NCBI RefSeq assembly: GCF_007751035.1
Contig: NZ_CP036433.1
Coordinates: 7,793,001-7,857,000 of the forward strand
Length of the DNA stretch: 64,000 bases
From: Lignipirellula cremea
GTDB taxonomy: Bacteria > Planctomycetota > Planctomycetia > Pirellulales > Pirellulaceae
Reading direction: 5' to 3'
Shown here: positions 50,914 to 60,246 of the stretch, in pieces
Layout of the letters: the number at the start of each line of letters is the position of its first letter
Position numbering within the stretch: position 1 is the stretch's first letter
The notes under the pieces: generated by a model
Told to the model about the DNA's origin: nothing
The model's database searches: none
Seen by the model: only the letters and a program-made list of their open reading frames with translations
Position numbers and translations under genes: made by a program

Positions 50914-52797
50914 TTATTTGTCGTACAAAAAGTCCAGATCCAGCAGCTTCTGTTCGACCAGCTCGTCCATGAAGGTCGGCAGCGTGCCGGTCGGTCGCAG
51001 GTTCTTTCCGTCCCGCCGATTGAAGATATCGGTGATCCCCACTTTCGACGTTTCGGGATGGATGCCGCTGATTTCCGAGATCTGGCTGATCACCCGTTTC
51101 CCGCTCGGCAAGCGATCGATATGCACAATCACATGGATGGCCGAACCGATCTGGCGATGGATGGAGCTGATCGGCAGGTCGGCCCCCATCAGCATCAGCA
51201 GCTCCAGCCGTTCGATCACTTCCTCAGAGCTGTTGGCGTGGATGGTCGTCATCGAACCGTCGTGGCCCGTGTTCATCGCCTGCACCATGTCGAGCGCTTC
51301 CGACCCGCGGCATTCGCCCACCACGATCCGGTCAGGCCGCATGCGTAAAGCATTCTTCACCAGATCGCGGATGGAATAGGCGCCTTGCCCTTCGACGTTT
51401 GCCGGCTTGGTTTCCAGCGAGACCACATGATCCTGGTGCAGCCGCAGCTCGGCCGTATCTTCGATGGTGACGATCCGTTCCTTGTACGGGATAAAGCTGC
51501 TCAGCACGTTCAGCATGGTCGTTTTGCCCGAACCGGTGCCGCCGCTGATCAGAATGCTGCGGTGGTTCACCACGCACGCCCGCAAAAAAGTGGCGGCCGC
51601 CCGAGTGACCGAGCCGTACTCAATCAGCGCGTCCATCTGCAGGCGCTGGATCGGAAATTTGCGGACCGTTAAACAGGGGCCAAACAGGGCCAGCGGCGGA
51701 ATGATGGCGTTCACACGGGACCCGTCGGGCAGTCTGGCGTCGACCAGCGGCTGGCTTTTATCAATACGACGGCCAACCTGCGCCACGATCCGCTCAATGA
51801 TCGATTCCGTGACTTTATCGGAGATGAACCGGCGCCCCGACTTTTCAATCACGCCGTCGCGCTCGACGAAGATCTGGTCGCTGCGGACGACCATGATTTC
51901 GCTAATGGTCGGCGCCCTCAGCAGATCCTGCAGCGGCCCGAACCCAAAGACGATATCCTTCAGGTCCTTTTTCAGCATTCGCAGAATCAGATACCGCCGC
52001 AGCTCTTTGTGAATGTGCGGTCGCACCTGGCCGAAGATACTGTGGAACCGCTCCTCGACGCGATGGATCTTGCTGCTCACATCGGGCAGTTTTTCCAGCT
52101 CCAGCTTGTCGCGTAAAAAGGTCAGCAGGGCGTGCAGCTCTTGCTCTCGCTCCGGCACCAGGGTGGCCGGCACGTCGAACTCGTTGGTGGTCAGGGCGGC
52201 CAGGTCGAAGATTTCTTCTTCCCCCGTTTCCATGATCAGCTGGTTGATGGAGTGGTCGCGCAGGCCCAGGCCGCAGATCTCTTCCAGCAGGGCTTCGTTC
52301 TGCGGGCCAAACAGGTTCAGTTCCCGACAGACGTCTTCAATGTTGTTTTCCAGCAGCAGAATGCTGGCTTCGTTCTGGCCATGGGCGTTCTCCATTTCGT
52401 ACAGGTCCAGCCGCTCCAGCAGCTGCTTATGGATTTTCAGCTCCAGGTCGGCGACCATGTCGCGCAGATGGGCTTCCAGCTCGAGCCGGCTGATAGCGGC
52501 CGCTTTGTGCGTTTCAAAGCTGATCGTGTAGGGCCACAGCCGAATTTTGATGTTCGTCGCGAACTTGACTCGCTCGCCGCCCAGCACTTCAGTTTCGCCC
52601 ACCAGGCAACTGTTGACGCCCAGGTTTTCCAGCTCAAGCTCATCGCCCAGCGTGCGCACGACCGCATGCCGGCGGGAAATCAAAGGCGATTTCAGCACCA
52701 CCTGGTTGGTTGGATCCCGACCGAAAAAAATCTCGGGCCCGGCCGCTTCGACCATGTTGCGGCGGCTTTCGTTGAGTTTATTGAACCAGATCTTCAT
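50914..52797 (-). CDS. cpaF: FHA-domain/CpaF (TadA) secretion ATPase fusion
   Basis: The protein has 627 residues, longer than the ~450-480 usual for CpaF. Residues 20-100 are a forkhead-associated domain: FGRDPTNQVVLKSPLISRRH (GR 26-27, SRRH 41-44) with Asn62 in LGVNSCLV. FHA domains bind phospho-threonine. A helical linker leads to the type II/IV secretion ATPase: Walker A GGTGSGKTT (419-427), VTIEDTAELRL (Asp box), NALRMRPDRIVVGECRGSEA (Walker B) and GHDGSMTTIHANS (His box). It powers Flp pilus assembly through TadB/TadC. The fusion suggests control by a kinase, possibly the one at 44287. Confidence 0.95.
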   Translation of the reverse strand: MKIWFNKLNESRRNMVEAAGPEIFFGRDPTNQVVLKSPLISRRHAVVRTLGDELELENLGVNSCLVGETEVLGGERVKFATNIKIRLWPYTISFETHKAAAISRLELEAHLRDMVADLELKIHKQLLERLDLYEMENAHGQNEASILLLENNIEDVCRELNLFGPQNEALLEEICGLGLRDHSINQLIMETGEEEIFDLAALTTNEFDVPATLVPEREQELHALLTFLRDKLELEKLPDVSSKIHRVEERFHSIFGQVRPHIHKELRRYLILRMLKKDLKDIVFGFGPLQDLLRAPTISEIMVVRSDQIFVERDGVIEKSGRRFISDKVTESIIERIVAQVGRRIDKSQPLVDARLPDGSRVNAIIPPLALFGPCLTVRKFPIQRLQMDALIEYGSVTRAAATFLRACVVNHRSILISGGTGSGKTTMLNVLSSFIPYKERIVTIEDTAELRLHQDHVVSLETKPANVEGQGAYSIRDLVKNALRMRPDRIVVGECRGSEALDMVQAMNTGHDGSMTTIHANSSEEVIERLELLMLMGADLPISSIHRQIGSAIHVIVHIDRLPSGKRVISQISEISGIHPETSKVGITDIFNRRDGKNLRPTGTLPTFMDELVEQKLLDLDFLYDK

Positions 52798-52845
52798 GAA
52801 GGATCGAACCGCAGGAGAAGGCGTGAAAAACGGGGCGACAACGTC

Positions 52846-53589
52846 CTACTTTTTCTTTTCGTTGAGAATCAAACCGATATCGCGGTTGTTCCCCTGGCTC
52901 TTCAGTTCCAGCAAACGCATCGCCTGGCGTTCCAGCTTGTCGCCTTCTTTAACCACCACGATGCCGATGTTCCCTTCCTGCGCGCTCCGCGACCGGCGGC
53001 CGGATTCGGCGCTGCCCAGGCGGCCGCCCAGCGATTTCACCTCGAACGGACCGACAAACTCCGGCTCATCGTCGCGCAACCGGACGCCTGGCGCGGCGAC
53101 GCCAGGCTCCCCGCCGGGGGTCGTTGGCCCGGGCGTCTGCTTCAGGTTGACCTGCGGCGGGAATACGAACGTCACTTTGTCGCCCGGGTCGATCAGTTCC
53201 GGCACAAAGGCCTGGCTGGTGACCATCACCCAGATAATGCTCTCATCGGACAGAAACTTCAGCTCCGGCGGCGGCGTACGATAGTCCTTGCGAAACACCA
53301 GATCGCCGCCCTGGTAAGGGCGACTGGCGGTGATATCGCGGACCGTTTCCAGATCCTGGTACAGATAGACATATGTCTCCAGGTCGCCCGCATGGGCCCG
53401 GGGCACCCGGACTTCGGCAAAATCGGTCGCTTTAAGCTTCTCCCCTTCCTCGACGACGACGCCGTCTTTGATCCCCAGGAACGAAACGCTTTCGACCTCT
53501 TTAGTTTTATTGAACAGGTAGACATAGTTCAGCGCGACGCCCAGCAGGCCCAGCAGGCCGGCGACGACAAGTCCTTGAATCCCTCTCAT
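52846..53589 (-). CDS. cpaB: Flp pilus assembly protein CpaB/RcpC-like
   Basis: The protein has 247 residues from ATG 53589 (GGGAG upstream). Upstream residues in the same frame are not part of a helix and are excluded. The N-terminal membrane helix is GLVVAGLLGLLGVALNYVYL, followed by an SAF-like domain start (KDGVVVEEGEKLKATDFAEV) and VTSQAFVPELIDPGDKVTFV, the typical CpaB block for the periplasmic collar. A Gly/Pro linker and an acidic/basic tail follow. It sits 48 bases before the CpaF gene. The family assignment rests on architecture and position. Confidence 0.82.
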   Translation of the reverse strand: MRGIQGLVVAGLLGLLGVALNYVYLFNKTKEVESVSFLGIKDGVVVEEGEKLKATDFAEVRVPRAHAGDLETYVYLYQDLETVRDITASRPYQGGDLVFRKDYRTPPPELKFLSDESIIWVMVTSQAFVPELIDPGDKVTFVFPPQVNLKQTPGPTTPGGEPGVAAPGVRLRDDEPEFVGPFEVKSLGGRLGSAESGRRSRSAQEGNIGIVVVKEGDKLERQAMRLLELKSQGNNRDIGLILNEKKK

Positions 53590-53746
53590 CTGGACGACTC
53601 CCAAACGCGATCTGTTTCGATTGTTGGCTTCCAAGCTGCAGGTTGTTTTTACAGGGCGGCAAGGAGAAAAACTGCTGTCCGTCCCGCCATCATAAACCGC
53701 GGCGGCCATTGCCTGTAGCATTGCAGGCGGAACTTGCGACAATTCC

Positions 53747-54709
53747 TCAAGGATCCCGCGCTGCGCTCGCCGAAGGACCCTCGGTAAAGAGCACCGCCTG
53801 GACTTCGTCGCCCGATTCTGTCAACGATACCTGCAGCGGCCGTTCCCCCGGGTGCAGATACCGCGTTTGCCGGCCGTGCGGCAGGACGGTCCATTCCGCC
53901 AGTCGCTGGTATCCCAGGGCAGGCAGTGCTTCATCAAAAAACGTTTGCCAGCGGGGCAGAGGGCCGGCGCCCTGACGGGCCACGATCGCCTGGCCAAACG
54001 CCGACTCCATCGCCGCCACGGGCCCCATAAAATCTGGCCAGTCCAGCCGCAACGCGGGCCCCGCCAGAGGAGCCTGGGAAACATCCATCACGTGCAACGT
54101 CCACTGCACCGGGTCGCGGGCCGTATCCGCCAGGACCGGCAGGGCGACGCCCAGGGCGACAATCCGATCGACGGCAGGCTCCGCCGCCACGCCCGGCGGA
54201 GCGGCATGCGGATCGGCCCGCCGCACGGCCGCCGCCATCACCACCGGCTCCCGCAGCTGGTACAGGGCCCATTCCCCCGGCGACTGGTCGACCGCCGGCG
54301 TACCTTCCAGTTGCCGCAGCAGACGCAATTCTCCGGCGCCGGGCGATCCCAGCGGGGCCGGCGACTGCTGGGCGATCCGGCGACAATAGCCATGCAACTG
54401 CTTCAGCGCCTGGTCGACATCGCCGTCGACCACCACCCGGGTCAGGGCAGGGGAGGCGTCGCCAAACTGCAGCCGATGCGGCACGCGGTCGTTCGCCCAG
54501 TGGCGATCGATCTTATCGGCCGCGGCCAGCGCCGCCGCTTTCGGCCCGGCCAGCCGCCACAGCCATACCTGGCGCCCAATGGTGAGCGCAATGACAATCA
54601 CCAGACCGCTGGCCAGCAGATTGCTGGCGAGCGAAGACCAGGTTCGAGCGATCGCGCCGAAGTCAGGCGGCGAGTCGGCCGGCGGACGGGGCGACGACGA
54701 AACAGGCAT
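53747..54709 (-). CDS. Tad-locus membrane protein of unknown function
   Basis: The protein has 320 residues. The N-terminus is Pro/Ser-rich, then one membrane helix (ASNLLASGLVIVIALTIGRQ, about residues 30-50). The remainder is predicted extracytoplasmic, alpha/beta, with LTRVVVDGDVDQALKQLHGY and ALGYQRLAEWTVLPHGRQTR. No known family is recognised. Its position between the TadE-like genes and cpaB, with small gaps on the same strand, argues for a role in Flp pilus assembly, perhaps as an alignment or secretion accessory. Confidence 0.75.
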   Translation of the reverse strand: MPVSSSPRPPADSPPDFGAIARTWSSLASNLLASGLVIVIALTIGRQVWLWRLAGPKAAALAAADKIDRHWANDRVPHRLQFGDASPALTRVVVDGDVDQALKQLHGYCRRIAQQSPAPLGSPGAGELRLLRQLEGTPAVDQSPGEWALYQLREPVVMAAAVRRADPHAAPPGVAAEPAVDRIVALGVALPVLADTARDPVQWTLHVMDVSQAPLAGPALRLDWPDFMGPVAAMESAFGQAIVARQGAGPLPRWQTFFDEALPALGYQRLAEWTVLPHGRQTRYLHPGERPLQVSLTESGDEVQAVLFTEGPSASAARDP

Positions 54710-54763
54710 GACAAACTTGGATAAGACAAGCAGAAAAGGAAGCCAACCGAAAACGGCCGGCGG

Positions 54764-55831
54764 CTATTTGGTCGGCAGCGGAATACCGCTGTCCGCTTCA
54801 TACTGAACGGCCAGACGGCGGAGCTCGGACTCGATTTCCGACAGACGCGAACGGTACGCCTCCAGCGGTGCGACCTTTGCTTTCAGCTCAGCGATCTCCG
54901 CTTCCGCCGCGGCAATCTGGGCCGAAATGGTCGGCGTGGGCGGCTGCATTTTCAAGAGGTCGATTAGCGCCTCCAGTTCCGCGATCCGTGCGTTGTACAT
55001 GGCGAGAAAAAAGTTGGTCATGGTGCGCGGCAAGCGGCTGATCTCTCCCAGCTCAATATCGCCCCGGCGATTACGGCCGTCGATCTTGGGGACGACCTGC
55101 TGCTGGTAAATCTCCTCGCGATCCAGCTGGCAGAGCGCGAGATAGACCTGGCCCATCATCGCCATGTACGGCTGCAGCGTGCGGGGATGAAAGTCGTGCG
55201 AACCGACATAACGCTGGACGTCTTCATCGTTATCCAGCACCTGCAGGTGACGGAAATGGGGGACCGCCATGATAGCGTTGACCGCCTCGCTGAAGGCAGC
55301 CGGCAGATCCTGCGAAGTCTGCGGGAACTCATACAGGATCGTGGTGCGGCGGGTCATCGTCGGCATGTTCATCTCGGCGTTACGGAAGGTAACGCCCAGC
55401 ACTTCATGCTCGATCGAACCGCTTTCAAAACTGCCCAGACGCGGCATCATCGGGTACCGGCGCACAATCGACGCCTTGCCGCGGCCGCCGCCCTGGGTCG
55501 GGTCCAGCACCGGCTTGATCCCAAAGCCAGGCAAGGGGCCGCGGACAACCGGGTGCTGCAGCTGCGGCAAATCCACCGTGACCCAGGCATCCGTCGCTTC
55601 CACCGATGCGGTCGCCGGAGCCGGCCAGATATGCCCCGGAGCAACCGGCTCCGTGTTGCCAGTCCGCGGCCAGCGACTGCGATGCACTTCGTCCCGGGCG
55701 ACAATCTCTCCCCGCAAGCGCAGCCGCGCCATGGTGTTGAAGTTGACCATCAACGCCGCCACAAATAGCAGCACGGGCAACCAGATCACCAGTTCCAGGG
55801 GAGCGAGTCCGCGGCGTGGAGAAGTCGTCAT
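54764..55831 (-). CDS. TadE-like minor pseudopilin with C-terminal coiled coil
   Basis: The protein has 355 residues. It begins with a short basic region and the TadE-type segment RGLAPLELVIWLPVLLFVAA (residues 7-26), where a Glu (E13) follows the processing region, as in prepilin-like proteins. The central domain is unassigned (RRTTILYEFPQTSQDLPAAF, HFRHLQVLDNDEDVQRYVGS). The C-terminal ~90 residues are coiled coil (ISAQIAAAEAEIAELKAKVA, RSRLSEIESELRRLAVQYEA). It is probably a membrane-anchored minor subunit or assembly factor. It sits 69 bases from the TadG-like gene on the same strand. Confidence 0.8.
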   Translation of the reverse strand: MTTSPRRGLAPLELVIWLPVLLFVAALMVNFNTMARLRLRGEIVARDEVHRSRWPRTGNTEPVAPGHIWPAPATASVEATDAWVTVDLPQLQHPVVRGPLPGFGIKPVLDPTQGGGRGKASIVRRYPMMPRLGSFESGSIEHEVLGVTFRNAEMNMPTMTRRTTILYEFPQTSQDLPAAFSEAVNAIMAVPHFRHLQVLDNDEDVQRYVGSHDFHPRTLQPYMAMMGQVYLALCQLDREEIYQQQVVPKIDGRNRRGDIELGEISRLPRTMTNFFLAMYNARIAELEALIDLLKMQPPTPTISAQIAAAEAEIAELKAKVAPLEAYRSRLSEIESELRRLAVQYEADSGIPLPTK

Positions 55832-55900
55832 AACGTTGCCAGGGGAGTGCCAGGAATAAACGGCTCAAAGGGAAACAACACGGGAAACCGGCCGGGGCGG

Positions 55901-57421
55901 CTAGTGATGACTGAGCCAGTCCAGATCGTTGGCTTCCAGATCGCGGAAATCGGGCGGAGTAAAATCGCCCAGGCTGGGATGCGTATAGGGCTGGCTGCTC
56001 AAAATGGCCGGAATGGAGGCCGATGTGGCCGGCGCCAGCTGCACCGACCAGTTCTGGTTCCGCATGCTGAACTCTTCCGGAAACCAGGAGCCGGGCTGAC
56101 GAGTGATATACCAGTCCTGCTGCTCCACCTCGGGGTCTTCTGGCGGCGGATCGACATCGGCAGGCAGATCCACATATTGCCCCGGCACGCCGCCGGTCAG
56201 CCCGGCCGTAACGGCGTTTTCTCCCGGCTCAACCTTCAGCAGCCGCCGCCGCGGCACGGTGACCATCACCTGGGCGTACGCCTGGGTATCGCCCGCGGCC
56301 GGACTGCGAAACACGCGGGGCATCAGCTCGGTAAATTTGCTGCGGTAGACCACGCCGACAAACATAAAGTCGCGATCGTACATCTGGTTGATGGCCAGCT
56401 GCGACAGCTCGGTGTCGCCATACTCCCAGGGACGGCGGAGCATGAACATGAGATTGGTGTCGGGATATTCTTCCAGCAGCTGCTCCAGATGCCCGGCGGT
56501 CAAGATTCGCCAGAAGGCGGCGTACTGCGACATTTTCCCCAGCCCCGTCCGCCATCCGCCGCCCAGCAACAGGTTATCGAACGGCTGCATGGAGGCCGCA
56601 TCCCACTGATGCAGATAGGTATGTGCGAACTGCCGACGAAAGGTCCGGGCCTGGTCGATTTTCCCATGCTCGCGGTAATCCCACACCGGTAACGTGCGGA
56701 GTTCTGACTCCCTGTCGCCGCCCATCGGATCGACATTCGTCCGCCACATCAGGGCGTGCAGATCGACCGCCCGGGGCCAGGCCCTGCCGTGCCGCTGGGC
56801 CGCTTCTTCGGCCGCCATTTGCGCCTGCTGGGGCGACGCCTGCAGCACGGCCCGCTGGAATTCGGGAATCTGTTCTTCGGCCAGGATCTGTTCAAAGACC
56901 GGCAGCATCAGTTCAGAACTGGCTTGCGACCAGGCGCCAAACGTGGCGACCAGCTGCATTTCGCCCGGAGCCTTTTCATTGATCGCTTCGCCCAGATCGG
57001 CGAATTTCTGGAACTCGGAACCGGCGAAGGCCGGGCCAATCCGCGTCCAGTTGGCCAGAATTTCCGGCGTCAGCGTAATGGCCGTCTGGTCCCGTGCCTC
57101 GCGCAGGTAGGCGGTCAGAGCGAACGTATCCCAGAGCAGATGATTCGAAAAGGCAATCGTGTTCAGGCTACGGGCAATCGACACGCCGCCCGAATACGCC
57201 GCGGCGTCGGCCGCGTTTTGCATGCGGACCTTCTCGTTGAACTGCAGGTCGCTGTTCATCACCATCCCCAGCAGAATGGTCAGCGTGATCAGGCCAAACA
57301 TCGAAGTCAGGCTGATCGAGCCCTTCTCATCCCCATGCACGCGACCGATCAGGCCCGCGCCACGAGAGAAGCAGAAGCCCAGACATCGCTGGAGATTACG
57401 GGGATGAAAGTGATTTCGCAT
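55901..57421 (-). CDS. TadG-like pilus locus protein
   Basis: The protein has 506 residues with the ATG at 57421; an earlier in-frame start is possible. After a basic N-terminal stretch comes DEKGSISLTSMFGLITLTIL (TadG-like membrane entry) and NEKVRMQNAADAAAYSGGVS, the latter close to the RxQxAADAAALAG block of TadG/Flp-assembly proteins. The rest is a large extracytoplasmic domain with no recognised motif. The C-terminus is Asp-rich. It is encoded between two TadE-like genes in the pilus locus, consistent with a minor subunit or export-gate role. Confidence 0.85.
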   Translation of the reverse strand: MRNHFHPRNLQRCLGFCFSRGAGLIGRVHGDEKGSISLTSMFGLITLTILLGMVMNSDLQFNEKVRMQNAADAAAYSGGVSIARSLNTIAFSNHLLWDTFALTAYLREARDQTAITLTPEILANWTRIGPAFAGSEFQKFADLGEAINEKAPGEMQLVATFGAWSQASSELMLPVFEQILAEEQIPEFQRAVLQASPQQAQMAAEEAAQRHGRAWPRAVDLHALMWRTNVDPMGGDRESELRTLPVWDYREHGKIDQARTFRRQFAHTYLHQWDAASMQPFDNLLLGGGWRTGLGKMSQYAAFWRILTAGHLEQLLEEYPDTNLMFMLRRPWEYGDTELSQLAINQMYDRDFMFVGVVYRSKFTELMPRVFRSPAAGDTQAYAQVMVTVPRRRLLKVEPGENAVTAGLTGGVPGQYVDLPADVDPPPEDPEVEQQDWYITRQPGSWFPEEFSMRNQNWSVQLAPATSASIPAILSSQPYTHPSLGDFTPPDFRDLEANDLDWLSHH

Positions 57422-57539
57422 TGCGCGAATTCCGGTGGCGTAAATCCCGCCCCGATCGACGCCCTGGGACCAACAGCCCCAGGGCAGGCGACAAAGAACG
57501 GGTCGAATGGAAAATAAAGATCGATAGCGCACAGGCGAC

Positions 57540-58685
57540 TTAAGGGAAAAACTCCCGTTCGTTCATCGAGGGCAATCGTGGGTAACGAGAAAAATCCTGA
57601 AACGGCAGGTCGCCGGACAGGTCCTGATAATACGGATAGGCCGGCTTCTCTCCCTCATTATTCAATCGGACCGAAGCCTGCAGCGGGTACGTGTACACGC
57701 CATGGTAACCTTGAATCCGCTGGGCGAACGAACTGCTTGAGGGATTTCCGCCGGTAGACTGGTTGCCGCCCGTTGACTGGCTTCCACCGCCAAACTCTTC
57801 TTCGCTCAGCGACTGCTGCGTGCCGCCCTGGGGATCATTGCTCTGGGAATCGTTGCCCGAAGACGAGCCATTCCCGCTGCGGCTGGCCCGATCGACGCGG
57901 CTTTGTCCCAGCAGGATACGAGCCGGCCCCGGCAACAGCGCCAGGTGATGCTCGACCGTGACGTGCAACTGGTCCTGCCAGCCGATTTCGTTCGGCTGGA
58001 ACTCGGCCAGGTAGGGAGAAACCTCCCAGTACGCCAGCGGCGGCTCTTCGGCCTTGTGCCATACATCAATCCGCACGCCTGTGCGATCCAGGGCGTACGC
58101 CAGTTTGTTCTGCAGGCGAGGCTCCACCCGGGTGTTGGTCCGTTGCGAAGGCGCCATGGCGAAGTAGGCCTTCTGCAGGGACGGCAGCCCTTCCATCCCC
58201 GGATGGTCGAGCCCGATTCCGGTAAACCGCGAAGGAGAAGCGGCCATGCAGGCCATGGCGGCGGCAAAATGAATGCGTCGGTATTTGGGGCCGGTCGGGT
58301 TGATGCGGTAGACCGAGAACGTGCCGTCGTCGCCGGTGTCGGCGGAGATCTGGGTGTACGTGCCGATCTGATTCTCCAGCTCGCCCTCTTCGGCCAGGCG
58401 GGCCGGAATCCACACGATTGCGCTGCGGGCGGCGGCAAAGGCGCCATACTCCACTTCGATCTGGCCGATCATCATCTGGCTGAGCTGCACGATGAACATC
58501 ATCACCATGACAAACACGGGGAACGTCAGCACAAAGCTCAGGCTCTGTACGCCGCCTTGCTGGTCCCGATGCAGCTGGAACAGATGGGCCCATCGCACCC
58601 GGGCGCCAGCCAGCATGGCGAGCCCCTTCAGGGCCAGCAGCGAAATCGCCAGGCCCGCCAGATAAGGTAACAAAGATAGGCTCAT
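57540..58685 (-). CDS. TadE-like pilus locus protein
   Basis: The protein has 381 residues from the ATG at 58685 (first alternative at 58709). Two N-terminal hydrophobic segments are LSLLPYLAGLAISLLALKGL and, after HRDQQGGVQ, SLSFVLTFPVFVMVMMFIVQ. The latter resembles TadE prepilin-like helices with the residue pattern QxxxxxxExxxGAFAAARSA. A Gly/Ser/Gln-rich low-complexity region with repeated STGGNQ occupies about residues 285-325. The neighbours on both sides are Tad genes, so it probably is a minor pilin or assembly factor. Confidence 0.82.
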   Translation of the reverse strand: MSLSLLPYLAGLAISLLALKGLAMLAGARVRWAHLFQLHRDQQGGVQSLSFVLTFPVFVMVMMFIVQLSQMMIGQIEVEYGAFAAARSAIVWIPARLAEEGELENQIGTYTQISADTGDDGTFSVYRINPTGPKYRRIHFAAAMACMAASPSRFTGIGLDHPGMEGLPSLQKAYFAMAPSQRTNTRVEPRLQNKLAYALDRTGVRIDVWHKAEEPPLAYWEVSPYLAEFQPNEIGWQDQLHVTVEHHLALLPGPARILLGQSRVDRASRSGNGSSSGNDSQSNDPQGGTQQSLSEEEFGGGSQSTGGNQSTGGNPSSSSFAQRIQGYHGVYTYPLQASVRLNNEGEKPAYPYYQDLSGDLPFQDFSRYPRLPSMNEREFFP

Positions 58686-58733
58686 ACCGGCACTTTCCCC
58701 TGATACCACAACGGGACGTCGTCGCCGTTGTGA

Positions 58734-59330
58734 CTACATCGTTTGTCCCCACTCCACTCCCGTCACCAACCGCACCACGACTACCAGCACGCCGGCCAGA
58801 GCACTGGGTCCCAAAAACAGCCGGGTTTTCAACGGAGCCCGGTCCTCGTCGCGAATCGCAGGGCGGCTGCGGAACCGGAGAATGTAAAGAGGATAGGCGA
58901 AAAACCTCCTCAACAACTCTCCCGCGCCGACTTGCCAGATCAGCGAAATCACCCCGGCCACAGCGGCGATCAGGAAGGTCCAGATCAACGCCTCCATACC
59001 GGCGTACGCTCCTAAAAACGCTCCCATCATGGCAACCAGCTTGATGTCGCCCCCGCCGATTCCCCCGGCGAAAACCAGATAGCAGACGACCATAATTCCG
59101 CCGCACAGCCCCAGACCGGCAGCGCTTTGGAGGAGGGACAAAGCGCCGACCCACCACTCGTGCGGCGCGACGCCCTGGCGAACTTCCATCCCCAGCAGCG
59201 TCGCCAGGGTGCTGAGTCCCAACGCAACCAGGATGCCGCTGTAGGTTGTTTTGTTGTAGATCTTGCCGGCGCGCAGGTCAGTACAGGCCGCGGCCGCGAC
59301 AAATCCCAGCAACAAGGCCAAGTTCAGCAT
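58734..59330 (-). CDS. cpaA: Prepilin peptidase, A24 family (TadV/CpaA)
   Basis: The protein has 198 residues and is hydrophobic throughout. Both catalytic aspartates are seen: the first in AACTDLRAGKIYN (about residue 18) and the second in the GGGDIKL motif (about residue 95), the GxGD signature of A24 aspartyl peptidases. The N-terminal methyltransferase domain of PilD-type enzymes is absent, as usual in Tad systems. It cleaves the leaders of Flp pilins and TadE/TadG-like pseudopilins in the inner membrane. It is immediately downstream of the flp pilin gene (22 bases). Confidence 0.94.
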   Translation of the reverse strand: MLNLALLLGFVAAAACTDLRAGKIYNKTTYSGILVALGLSTLATLLGMEVRQGVAPHEWWVGALSLLQSAAGLGLCGGIMVVCYLVFAGGIGGGDIKLVAMMGAFLGAYAGMEALIWTFLIAAVAGVISLIWQVGAGELLRRFFAYPLYILRFRSRPAIRDEDRAPLKTRLFLGPSALAGVLVVVVRLVTGVEWGQTM

Positions 59331-59352
59331 GCCTGGTCTCAGCAGCCGCGGA

Positions 59353-59562
59353 TCAGGAAACGTCCGCTGCGCCGCCTTCCAGCTCGTTCATGCCGTCGTT
59401 GAAAAAGTCGCGGATGCGGGGCCACCCGATCTTGATCACAAAGATCAAAATGGGCAATGCAATCGCCGCCACGATCAGCACCGTTTCAATGCTGACCGCT
59501 CCGTCTTCATCTTCGTGAATGGTGCGGAGCAAGCCCAGCAGAGTGGGTTGGTTGGTCTTCAT
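59353..59562 (-). CDS. flp: Flp-type major pilin
   Basis: The protein has 69 residues, the normal Flp size. A short acidic leader (HEDEDG) leads to AVSIETVLIVAAIALPILIF. The Gly-Ala processing site is followed by the Glu at +5 and the hydrophobic stalk typical of Flp/type IVb pilins. The charged/aromatic segment KIGWPRIRDFFNDGMNELEG forms the tail. It is cleaved by the adjacent prepilin peptidase and polymerised by the CpaF/TadB/TadC machine. Confidence 0.92.
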   Translation of the reverse strand: MKTNQPTLLGLLRTIHEDEDGAVSIETVLIVAAIALPILIFVIKIGWPRIRDFFNDGMNELEGGAADVS

Positions 59563-59721
59563 CGGTTCCCTGTCTCGAAAATTGCCTGTGTTTTAAGGTG
59601 TTGCGGGTTCCAAAGACCCCGGCAATCCTTGCTGCGTCCCCTGATCCTGCGTTCGCATCTTCGACCTGCCTGCGGTCGGACAGGTCACACCGGTCCCCAA
59701 CGCAAGGCGGCCCTGGCGTGG

Positions 59722-59886
59722 CTACTGGAAGGGCCACGACACCAGGATGCTTGTCATTTGGTACACCGTATTCATCATTCGCGGAGCCAGATAATACACG
59801 AAAGCAATCAACGGCAGCACAACGCCCAGCAGCAGAACATAGTCCAGCGAGGCGGCTCCACGACGAGATGAGCGGCGAATGTGCAA
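59722..59886 (-). CDS. Second Flp-like pilin
   Basis: About 54 residues from a TTG start at 59886 that follows AGAGGG closely; the frame is open to an ATG at 60030 without an obvious ribosome site. The sequence RRGAASLDYVLLLGVVLPLI has the pilin-like processing region (G/A), an acidic residue at the position corresponding to +5 or so (LDYV) and a hydrophobic stalk, followed by YYLAPRMMNTVYQMTSILVS. It resembles a minor or alternative Flp pilin. The start codon is uncertain. Confidence 0.7.
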   Translation of the reverse strand: MHIRRSSRRGAASLDYVLLLGVVLPLIAFVYYLAPRMMNTVYQMTSILVSWPFQ

Positions 59887-60030
59887 AGCCCTCTCCGATT
59901 CCTGGTGATGAATCCGGAAATGGTTGAAGCGTAAACTCTCGAGAATCAAACGTCTCCAGACCGATGCCCCCGGTCCGCGGGTTTCCCCCAAGTGGGTAAG
60001 GGTGGATGCACCCGGTCCCGCCTCTCCCAT

Positions 60031-60246
60031 CAGGATCAGGGAAGGATCGGGCCGTTTGTATCCACGATTCTTATCTCAACGGGCCAGAACGAACGATTAT
60101 TGCTATAAATCGCTGCAATTATTTTTGCACGGAACGACGCCGCACAAGCAGGTTTCTGTTCGCCCAGCGCGCAGAGCTTTGTAAGATTGGAGTATAAAGC
60201 CTGCCAGGGGGGCGGTCAACGTTTTTCAAAGGGGGGGGTAACCGGG
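60031..60246. other. Divergent intergenic region
   Basis: About 215 bases between the leftward Tad locus and the rightward DUF1801 gene, AT-richer than its surroundings (notably 60090-60130). This is the likely location of the Tad operon promoter. No operator repeat was recognised. Confidence 0.35.
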
